From the NCBI GenBank assembly GCA_021030905.1, contig JAGFMI010000001.1, positions 62,001 to 126,000 on the forward strand: a stretch of DNA of 64,000 nucleotides, written 5' to 3'. This document shows positions 47,046-55,755 of this stretch, piece by piece. Numbering within the stretch: position 1 is the first letter of the stretch; each line of letters opens with the position of its first letter. This stretch comes from Pyrenula massariospora (lineage: Eukaryota > Ascomycota > Eurotiomycetes > Pyrenulales > Pyrenulaceae). The position numbers and the translations under genes were made by a program. The notes beneath the pieces are model-generated. The model saw only the letters and a list, made by a program, of their open reading frames with translations. It was not told the origin of the DNA and ran no database searches.

Positions 47046-48108
47046 GCGTTGCTTGCTTGCTATTTAGGCTGCTCCTGTGAGCATGTAGGTTCTGCTAAAC
47101 TAGCTGCGACTGCAAGCAAGAGGCTGAGACGCGCTCCGGTTTCCGCTCAGAGTATCATCGCCTAGGTTCCAGGGCGGTTTTTGGATCTTCATTGAAGCTC
47201 CAACATTTGTATACTATATAAGAAGGGCATCGACAGTCTTGGTGTGACTAAGTGGTTTAAGAAATAGAATGCAAAGCGTTTGAATGATGATCTTGAAACC
47301 GAGGATATTGAATTAGTTCAATGGCAGATTCAAAAGCTTCGTTGATGGTCTCCCATATCGTGTTGGTTCGCACCAAGACATTCTAATGCCTAATGCGGAG
47401 GAACTATCATTGGACAGCCAAAGGACCTTGCTCACAGAGTCCTCGAATTTGCCTTGCTCTTGACCAATGATATTGCCCATGACTCGTTGACCACGGCACA
47501 TAGTAGGGAAACAAGCTACGAACGCCACAGAGCAGGGAGATATGTCCATCTTTACTAGTTTCATGGTGCCATTCTCTGTTATTTAAGAACGAGATCAGGA
47601 AACGTTATTGGACACGTATCGCGATAGTGTCGCCAGGCGGACTCAATTGTTCACAGATACAGATTTTTACACGAATTCCTCCAATATGGCGCAATTGCCA
47701 ATATCTCAGTCAGCTTTCTAATAGCACGATGACTAACTGTGGTAGATTAGAAATTAGGGGCGTTGAGATCGACATTGTTGCAGAAGACCGAGAGCTTTCG
47801 ACCTGTCCTGGACTGCCGCTCGCAGTAGATCGCGGCGGGGTAAAGGGCAGACAGTCCATTTGTTCCATCTTCAGCCGCTTTGGTGTTCTTTGGTCATACC
47901 GAGACTCGAGAGGGAAGTAGGAGTAGAAGTAGACCAAGTAGCGGAGGCATCCAATGGAGTCTGCAGCACGCTTAATTTGGTTCAGACGAAGTGCCCGGCT
48001 GTGTGGCCGATTCTCACCGCCAATGGTGGCTGAAACCTGACACAAAAAAGTGGGGGAGGGGGCCTAAACTGGCGACGCGGATTTTGTCGTCTCCTATGAC
48101 TGGCTGAT
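47046..48108. other. Intergenic in accessory island
   Basis: Small frames on both strands without domain. At 48038-48053 a GACACAAAAAAGTGGG resembles the terminus of the MITE-like element that begins at 48210. Confidence 0.4.
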
Positions 48109-48206
48109 GTCTACAGCCAATAGCCGCAGTCGACGTCTACAGCCAATAGCCGCAATGAACGTCTACAGCCAATAGCCGCAATGAACGTCTACAGCCAATA
48201 GCCGTG
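48109..48206 (+). repeat. Tandem 26-bp repeat carrying CCAAT boxes
   Basis: Nearly four units of 26 bp starting at 48109, 48135, 48161 and 48187 (last one partial). Each holds CTACAGCCAATAGCCG, hence a CCAAT box, at exact 26-bp spacing. The units differ at very few positions, which points to a recent expansion. It lies about 690 bp upstream of copy B. Confidence 0.9.
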
Positions 48207-48209
48207 GTT

Positions 48210-48458
48210 GACAAAAAAGGTGGTACCGCGAAAATTTCTCAATATTCTTTCTTGATTACAGTAAGAATCTAGGCCAGAATATAAACCAATAAAGTCGGAA
48301 TCATATAACTCCGTTAATTTTGAATCAATTAAGCGTATTTTCAGAAAATTCTATGAAGTTTTGATAGAGATATTCAAGTTTTAACAAGGAGGGTTTGTAC
48401 GTGGAACCTTCCGCTGTCACCAAGAAGGCAGGTTTTGCGGTGCCACTTTTTTTTTGTC
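48210..48458. mobile_element. MITE-like element with inverted terminal repeats
   Basis: The left end GACAAAAAAGGTGGTACCGC (48210 on) is matched in inverse orientation by the right end, whose complement starts GACAAAAAAAAAGTGGCACC (48458 leftwards); the match runs for about 25 bases with a few mismatches and a poly-A length change. The 200-bp interior is AT-rich and non-coding. Size and structure fit a miniature inverted-repeat element of a DNA transposon. No clear target-site duplication was found. Confidence 0.5.
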
Positions 48459-48889
48459 GCCCGCGGACCAATTAGGGAATGAGCTTTCCTATTTGGTTTC
48501 TGTGAACGCATGGATGCTCTTCATGAATGCGTGTTCGGAGATTTTGCCGCGCTCCAGAGTCTCTTACAAGGTCATCTTCTGAAACCCTCCCCCCTCTGAC
48601 GTTCGGCAAGAACCTCATTCTCACCAATTGTGAGAAAAAGCCGCCCTCCGACAGATTTTAGTCTCGGCCTACATGTGAGTCGTCATTGGCAGCGACTGTG
48701 TCAATATCCCGTTAGCTTTTTAGAGCGCCCTCGCCCTGCAAGTATGGCTGATGCGAAGCTTGCATCTATTGTTTTAAAGCATGCTCAGAGCCTTCTCAAC
48801 TACTCCATGACCCTGATTCAGATTTTCAATGACTTCGTTATCTCATCTGTTCTAGCCATTTGTCTCAAGCCCTTCAACAACCCTGCATC
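48459..48889. other. Upstream region of copy B
   Basis: Probable promoter and leader of copy B; the plus-strand frame at 48748-48956 is out of phase with its exon 1 and considered a shadow. Confidence 0.4.
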
Positions 48890-49366
48890 ATGCATTCAGC
48901 AAAACTCTCCCCTGAAGCTATCATTAACATCGCTTTTGGTATCCCTATGTTTCTGATTGGCGTAGCTACGCTGTGGCTTGCGAGACGGCAAACGCGTCAC
49001 GTCTCAAGTACTATCATTCTCTCCACTTAGTATCTGACGGCGATGCTGATGAAGATATGCTCAGGGAAGGCCGACGAAGAGCAAGCCATTGCTGTCAACA
49101 ATGGAAGCCAGCATGCCCAGTCACCTCCGCTCTCCGAGGCTACGTCCTTATCGGGAAGCTGCCGCAGTCGAGAAACGCTCTCAGTCCCAGAAGAGCTGCA
49201 CAGCGTTCCGAAGAAGAAAACGGAAGTAAACCAAGTCACAGTCGCTCGCATTGAGCATGCTGCCGATCATGATCAAATGGCTACTGAGGAAGAGCCAAGC
49301 AGTTCGCAAGCTGTATCCCGCAGTCTATCTCGAGCGAGTACACTTATAGCCACGCCGTCGACCTGA
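48890..49366 (+). CDS. Small single-pass membrane protein, island family copy B
   Basis: Exons 48890-49007 and 49065-49366, intron 57 nt (GTACTA...CAG, phase 1); 139 residues. Exon 1: MHSAKLSPEAIINIAFGIP, span, then LWLARRQTR. Exon 2: disordered tail starting KADEEQAIAV, which lines up with VDEDQIAV of copy A, and ending LSRASTL plus six residues, also shared with A. Several GT/AG pairs are possible here; this one was chosen because it alone keeps the tail frame and the position and phase of the intron seen in copies A and C. Function unknown. Confidence 0.6.
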
Positions 49367-50429
49367 CCGCATTCATATCCACGCTAGTGGTTCTAACATA
49401 TGAATCGCTCTGGAGTCTCTTCGGCATTAGGATTGACACAACAAGGAGGTACTGTTGCGGGATCAAATTTGGTCGGCTCAAAGATATAGAACACGATTCG
49501 AAGAACCTATTAATTAGACCAACTCTTCGCCGAGTGTTCCTAGGAAGATTATCAGTTTTGACTTTGCTTAGTCTGTTGACCGGATAGTGCAAGGGACCAC
49601 ACCACTAGGTTTCCTTACAGTGTTCGCAGATAGGTATATAGAAAGACAGATCGAGGCAACGACCGGAAGCGTCTTTCTGGCACGTCTTGTAAAACAATCA
49701 TAATGATTAGTCAGGCCCTGAATCTATGCCCAGTCCTCCAGTCGGGGCCTCTGTTCCCATCCATAGGAAATGGCCTCGTCATGTCTCCATACCTTCTACT
49801 TCAGCCTTGATCATCGCTCCGCTCGAATTTTGACATGAGAATCGCCCTGCCTCCCATCTAACTGTCTTTCAAGCTTGCTCTCATCCTCTATATCAAAAAG
49901 CACCCCTTCCACCTGAACCTTTTATGCTATAATCTCCCCAGCCGTCTCTCCTGCATTAACGCTTCTATACTACAGAAGGAAGGACGTTTTCGAGCTGTAG
50001 CTCCGACCTCACCTCATAGCCACGAATGCCTCCGCCGTCTGGGCTCCTCTCCAGAGAAACGCCTTGCTTCCTAGCAGGAATCGGCTAATGCCGTGCTACC
50101 AACGTGCATCTGGCCGGTCGTGTCTACATTGCCGATGGCTCAAGAAAAGACAATCTCGCTTTAGATAGGTCCTAAATCATTTCACTGGTAGTGATGAGAT
50201 GTTGCGTCGAAGCATGGCTGAAAATGGTAGGGTGGGTAAGGCTGAAGGATGGGCCGCGCCTCTTAAGGCGGTGTCGGAGGATGAGAGCAGCGGATCATGG
50301 GTGGAGAGGCTCGTGCGGGTCTTGGGTGGGATGGATTGGACAGGTGGCACAAGGAGAAGAAATCAGAGAACGTTGCATATGTCAAGGAGTAAGGAAGGAT
50401 AGGATTCATGGTGAGCCAGTCACGAGCTT
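49367..50429. other. Intergenic in accessory island
   Basis: Nothing convincing. A TATATC-containing, pyrimidine-rich stretch near 49880-49960 looks promoter-like, but no gene follows it. Confidence 0.4.
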
Positions 50430-50531
50430 GAACTGGGCGCACTGGTGGAGACAGCCAATGCGAGCAAGATCCTCGAACCTGAACTGGGCGCACTGGTGGA
50501 GACAGCCAATGCGAGCAAGATCCTCGAACCT
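50430..50531 (+). repeat. Perfect 51-bp tandem duplication
   Basis: Two identical head-to-tail 51-bp units, 50430-50480 and 50481-50531, beginning GAACTGGGCGCACTGGTGGA. Being 17 codons long, it keeps the frame of a plus-strand open stretch. No sequence difference between the units, so it is young. Confidence 0.9.
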
Positions 50532-50539
50532 GGTCGACC

Positions 50540-50945
50540 GCGAACGGGGGCCAAAGATCACTAGTCGTCAAACGCAGCTTGATCTAGAAAGGTTGACTAT
50601 CGGAGGTATTTTTACAGGAGAAACGAACGTGGTCCTCTGTTGTGATGAGAAAACATACTATGTGATCAAGCGGTCAGAACCTTATCCAATAAAACAGGAC
50701 CAGTATTACTACGACTAATGCGGCAGGAGACCCCTAAATGTAATGGTCAATTTCTCTTTCAACCCCTCTTGGCAACGCAGCTGGAAGGATAAACGGCACT
50801 TTTCTCAGGCGTCGAGGCTCTATGATCCTAATTGTACTGGTCTTTGAGAGGCTTGGGCCGAAGACGCAGCCTGGTCCAAGTCGCCGAAGACGCAACCTGA
50901 TTTAGAGGGTTTGACTGCCGGTGATGTTCTTGCAGAAAAAAGCAG
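50540..50945 (+). repeat. Diverged direct duplication, about 315 bp apart
   Basis: The segments at about 50540-50640 and 50840-50945 are related: at the protein level TQLDLERLTIGGIFTGE corresponds to TQPDLEGLTAGDVLAE, with codon-style substitutions. Both are open in the same strand sense. This suggests two copies of a former coding unit of unknown family. Confidence 0.45.
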
Positions 50946-51477
50946 CGCGGTGATTTGGCCTTCTGAAAGTTCACCTTCAGTCTTTGACCTTGGCGCTCGG
51001 TGCCACGCCCGTAACATGTTCTCGTAAACTTCCAAAGGCGTCGATACTTCACGAGTCACAGGGTTCAACAGCAATCACAGATTTCAATGCTAACTTTTCA
51101 GGATATTCGGTAGGTATCTCCAAGAACTAGAAAGGAACTCGAAAGGCTGTGGTAAAAGCGATCTGTATCATAACAAGTCCAGAACATGGAAATTCTGGGA
51201 GAAGAGACCTCCTTATGATAAGCGCATCAATCTACCTTGAATCTCGCCTTACGATGTTCGTGCTATTGAGACCTTCCGAAAGTCATGATTCACGTTCTAA
51301 AATACTCTCTGTAATCTCCGGCGTCTTCGCCGTTTGCCCTCAAAGACTGCCCTTGACCTCTGGGTATCGCACCCAGCGGGGCCTCCCTTAGTAGAGATCT
51401 AGGGAGCTTATCCTCTGATTACCCATCAAGCATACCAGCCGCATTGCTGTTGTACTAGATCGATACCGACATGCAGG
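50946..51477. other. Intergenic, 3' of copy C
   Basis: No gene seen. Confidence 0.4.
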
Positions 51478-51982
51478 CTAGACCCTCTTGCTCGAAGACG
51501 CTTCTTCTGCCGGCGAAGGGGTTTGGTGAAGGTTATCCGCTAATGCCTTATTGACGATCGTAGTTACATCAGACAGGTCACTGAGTGACGACGAGCAGTT
51601 TTTTTGTTCAATCCCTGTGCCTCTTGAGAAATTGCGGTCCGTGCCAGTTTCCAGGTTGACCACCGCTCGGAGGTTTGAGGGATACGGTATGCCCTCGCTG
51701 TAGGAGCCTGAGGGGCTTACTATTGTTGTGGCAGGCTCCGAAGATAGATGAATATTCCTGTTGGTGTGGCTATTCATGTTGTCGGCTGGGTTTGAGAAGA
51801 CCGTATCCCTGCGTTCTGAAGCCCTTAGTACTTGCATTTCAGGTAACGATCTTTCCGAAAATACCTGAAAGGCTTCGCGTCTGCCATACAATCAGCCACA
51901 GCCCCGTGACTCCAATGACAAGGGAAGGAACACCGAGGGAAATATCGATCACTGCATCTGGCGGGAGCCCCAAAGGCGCCAT
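51478..51982 (-). CDS. Small single-pass membrane protein, island family copy C
   Basis: Minus strand. Exons 51982-51865 and 51785-51478, intron 79 nt (GTATTT...CAG, phase 1); 141 residues. Exon 1: MAPLGLPPDAVIDISLGVP, span, LWLIVWQTR; its length (118 bp) equals that of copy B exon 1. Exon 2 is a Ser/Thr/Asn-rich disordered tail (...SSSLSDLSDVTTIVNKALADN...) that no longer aligns with those of A and B. The strong exon 1 match with a freely varying tail suggests that the membrane segment is what selection keeps. Function unknown. Confidence 0.65.
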
Positions 51983-53410
51983 GGCTTATCAAGCATAAGA
52001 TTTACTACTTGTAGAAGGCACAGAGAGACAGATACATTCATGAGGAAAAGGGAGGAAAGGCACTCGAGGAATCAATCTAGGGTTATTGGAACGAGCGGAG
52101 CTTTATACATTGGTCGACCCTTTCCCAATCTGAAGAGGAATCCGCGGGCCCGAGTAGTAGGGAAGGCCAGCGGAGAGCCAAAGTTCAACCTTACGCATAT
52201 GCCTGGTTCATTTTGGCAATTGAAAAGAATGGTCATTGGAGAACGAAAGACCTGTCTGATACGATCACCGTTAGCGAGACCCCGGACACCAAAAAGGAGG
52301 CTGTCGCAACAACTTTGCTTCTGCCAAAACGGTGGCGCGAGCGGACCAATCTGCGCGGCATTGCACCGCCGCGACGACAGGAACCCAGGCTAGATGAGCC
52401 ATCCTCTGCCTTGATGAAATGATGATTGGTTTCTAAAATGGGATTTGAATTGCGGTATGTTGGTTGCCTTATCTGTTGTATGCGTCAGCTGTGTCTACCG
52501 CAGCGTAGCGGCTACCCAATTCATGATGTACGATCACATGAAATGCATGAGCCTTCCGGTAGGAATAATGCATCCGCCCTGCCTGATGACAATCCACAGT
52601 CGGGATGAGAAGGCTGAAATGGGGGCTTCATGCCAGATGCGTCCCACGTCGAATCGGGTCGAAGCGATTGACATCAGCGGGCGGCGTGGGAGGATCATGA
52701 TGCCCGTGCCGAACGCCAAAAAGCACGGACCGGTGTTAGAACCGCCTTGGTAAGTGTCCACACCATCGCGAGGTCGCGAGGTCGCGGTCCCGCTTCTGCA
52801 GATGCAACCTGTACAGTTATCCGCTTCTACAGGTATTGGGTGGAGTCAAGATGCTGTATCTGGCCTTGTTTCCTGAAACTAGGACTGGCTCAAACACGGA
52901 ACACTCCATTTTGGCTGACCAAATATTGAACGCCTCCATTATCATCGGCGGCTTTGAGCCTCAAGATCAGCTGAAAAGCCATCTGATCAGTTCTCTATCT
53001 GGTGGTCCGAAAGCTATGGTTACCGCTGCCTGCGCTCGCGGCCACCTGCATGATGAACGCTAATCTGATTTCTCCTACCTCTTGTCAACAAAGCGCGGCT
53101 GCTCCACCAAATCAGAGTCTCCGCCGATCAGATAGCTGTCATGTCAAATGTAGGTCACTCCTTCTCGGCGTCATCTTCGTGCGATTATAAGGAATACCTG
53201 CCGAGGCGGTACGATTTTTGGCTTACGGAAAACAGCTCGGCTAAAACTGTACAATTGGAACGGCTAAGTTATTGCTTTCCGGCATGTGGCTATGTCCTCT
53301 GTAACGGCCGTCGGGAGAACGATGCAGCGAAAAAGAAGCTTGACTGGGAGGACGACATCATTGGGCCGTCGGTGATGATTCGGGCAGACTTGGAAGGGCG
53401 AGGGACGGCA
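51983..53410. other. Intergenic in accessory island
   Basis: No supported gene. A plus-strand frame at 52445-52753 starts with a signal-peptide-like stretch and has a few Cys, but lacks any other support. Confidence 0.35.
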
Positions 53411-53515
53411 CTGACTTGGGAGTGGGCGTCGACTTGGGAGTGGGCGTCGACTTGGGAGTGGGCGCTGACTTGGGAGTGGGCGTCGACTTGGGAGTGGGCG
53501 CTGACTTGGGAGTGG
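53411..53515 (+). repeat. 18-bp minisatellite, six units
   Basis: Units of CTGACTTGGGAGTGGGCG or TCGACTTGGGAGTGGGCG start at 53411 and repeat every 18 bp, the sixth being cut at 15 bp. The two variants of the first two bases alternate irregularly. It translates as TWEWAS/TWEWAL repeats on the plus strand and as PTPKS repeats on the minus; neither frame is convincing as a gene. Confidence 0.92.
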
Positions 53516-54045
53516 CTGCCCTACGAGTCGGTAGTATATAGACCGAGGAGAAAGAGCAGCGAAAACTCCGCCAGGGTTGACGGCCTGTCATTCACCCTAG
53601 GACACACAAGGCCGCCTTGGCTTGCTCGACTTTCCAGAAAAATTTGCCACCCTACCCCAAAGGGGTGGTCCTGTAGGGACTCTTATTGAATGATCCTTCT
53701 TGTCCTTTCCACAGTGATATTAAACAACTCAAATTATTCAGGATCCACTAATCTATTACCCAAAAAGCTTACGGCTTCGTTCCGCTAGGTCACTATCAAA
53801 GCACGTTCCTTCACCACGTGAAGAGTTGGGTAGTCTGCAACAGACCCTGCTTAAAAGCAGATTCCGGACCACTATATCGCCCACGGCCTGACATTATCGG
53901 AAGCCATCACAACGAGGGGGGAAAAGATTCGAGTTGGGGATAAAGCGAGAGACCTTCATTCTTTAAAGTACGCATTGCTCGCCTGCTGTAGCAGAAAATG
54001 CCGGACGTTCCTTTACTAAAATGCCAGATTATTCAACAACATTAA
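53516..54045. other. Intergenic in accessory island
   Basis: No gene seen. Confidence 0.4.
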
Positions 54046-54264
54046 AAACACAAGCTTAAGGAGTGGGGCATCTACAAGTATGAGACTTTACAAATTTCCA
54101 AAAGAATAGTGTCCGAAGTTCGAGGATATAAACTGTTCATACACGACGTTCTCACAGACTCAAAACTGCTCCAACGTACTATCGGAACAGATTGGGAGAA
54201 AGATGGCCTAGAATTGGACCATGCCAAGCAGGAAGAAAATCTTCCGCAACTAATGCAAGTTTAA
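54046..54264 (+). pseudogene. Fragment with Clr5-like end, probably decayed
   Basis: An open stretch of 72 codons directly after a stop, beginning KHKLKEWGIYKYETLQISKRI and ending at a stop. The opening resembles the end of the fungal Clr5 domain (…YKxKLKEWGxxKY), a putative DNA-binding domain often found in heterochromatin-linked and rapidly evolving genes. The upstream half of the domain is not readable in this frame, and no start is present. Tentative. Confidence 0.35.
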
Positions 54265-54637
54265 AGAGTTTAGTGCAAGACGTCCCGAGGGCAGGGCGGT
54301 TCACAGGTGAATCCTGGCATAGATCGATCTTCTACTAGCGTCGCTAATCTTGACGACCATCGTTCGATGCAACCGTCCCAAATGTTGGGTTGCTCTTGGT
54401 GAATCCGTCGCAGGCGACGCGGGCTGGCGAGGAATTGGAAGATCCAGACCTGCTATTGAAAATGCTAGCGTACGTGGTGAAGGATCATCCGAAAAATACT
54501 CCCCACTATAAGGCCCCGTTTGGCTCAGAGATGGCAGACTTGCCCCCTACATTCACAAGAACCCCGCCTCTACCAAAGAAGCGGTATCGGGCTTACAGCG
54601 GGAATCACCTTTGGACTTGTGCAAAGACATAATCAAT
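54265..54637. other. Intergenic, short open frame
   Basis: A plus-strand frame of 80 codons at 54390-54632 has coding-like composition but no recognisable domain. It may be part of the same relic as the Clr5-like fragment. Confidence 0.35.
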
Positions 54638-55068
54638 TTACGCTCGCAGATAAATCTCAATTCCTGCGAGGGGTCTTCGGAGGCTAAGGTAAGGCTCTAT
54701 TACGCCTACGTCAATGAGTACTTCGCATGCAGGTTCCTTCACCATTGACCCTGTATAATAGCGGAATCTAGCACCTTGCACATCTGAATTTATATCCATT
54801 AGATAAATATCGGCTTGCGGCGCTGTTGACCAAATCCAGCCGCCAAAGTTTCCAAAGTATTTCCACGTCTTCAAATTGCGACGTGGATAATAATCAAACA
54901 GAAAGTCCAATATGGCGAGTGTGGTAGCTTGAGGCCAAGATTGAGTATCGGCCACAGAGAACGATCTCGTGGTGTCGCCCCCTGTTCAACCAGCGAAGCT
55001 TCAAAGAAAGTAAGGCTTTCCCTTGGCACGGAGTGCATCTTACTATCCTCGGACTCTACCGACTTCAT
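54638..55068 (-). CDS. Hypothetical protein or gene remnant
   Basis: Two overlapping minus-strand frames: one with an ATG at 55068 (MKSVESEDSKMHSVPRESL...), the other at 54955-54638 with Trp/Tyr-rich content (LKTWKYFGNFGGWIWSTAP...DIYLMDINSDVQGARFRYY) to a stop. The second has clear coding-like composition. An intron joining them could not be fixed. Family not recognised; may be a decayed gene. Confidence 0.35.
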
Positions 55069-55755
55069 CACAATGCGATAGCTAATCCAATGTGCGGGTG
55101 AGGCAAGTCTTTACCTAGAAATGCTAGAAGGAAGACGAAGCTAGCACATCGACCCATATTTATGATATAAGCATCCCACCTGCTCCGCGGCAGAGCGGCG
55201 GATCGGCTGCACCCGGCCATCGCCGAGATCGGCGGCGGCTGTCAACATCCAAGGCTGCGTCATCTCGCGATCCTGCTTAAGAAATCAAACCACAGCTAAC
55301 TTGTTTCATTTGAGTGTCTGCGTCTCGCGTCAATAGCAGCATGTCCCTCGCTGCACGTACCACGAGGCTGTATGCGGGAGAATACGAGTAGATCCTCATG
55401 GAAATCTTTGGATGCAATCACCATCCGCTCCTTCTTGATGAATCCTTCTTGATGAATCCTTCTTGATGAAGTCATTCTCCATCTGCTCCCTTCGTTGGCG
55501 AACTGTGTCCTTCTCCCGGTAGCAAATGCATCCCGTATAAACCGGGTCTGCCGAGCGCGGGTAATGGCTCTTTCCCCAATCCTTCTACCTTAGCAACTCG
55601 GAAAGGATGAGGCAGATCCGTGCATATAGAGCTTTGTCAGATGCATCGAAGCACTTGGAGAACTTAGATGCCACAGCGAGAATTGTCGAGGGCTTGGCTT
55701 GACGCTTGCACTCTTTTATCGCCAAGGATATTGCGTCAATCTTCAGCTAACGGCA
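55069..55755. other. Intergenic with 14-bp triple repeat
   Basis: Three perfect tandem units TCCTTCTTGATGAA at 55429-55470. Otherwise nothing seen. This is the right edge of the accessory island. Confidence 0.5.

Noticed and set aside
50191-50718. 175-codon plus-strand frame including the 51-bp duplication
   Set aside because: The N-terminal half is Arg/Trp/Cys-rich and unlike a protein; only the last third reads coding-like. Treated as part of a duplicated remnant, not as a gene.
52445-52753. 102-codon frame with a signal-peptide-like start, possible secreted effector
   Set aside because: Only the first 22 residues look like a signal; the rest is without pattern, and the Cys residues are unevenly placed. 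No other support.
53141-53689. 182-codon plus-strand frame around the minisatellite
   Set aside because: Length is due mainly to the 18-bp repeat, which stays open in several frames on both strands. No domain and no conserved start.
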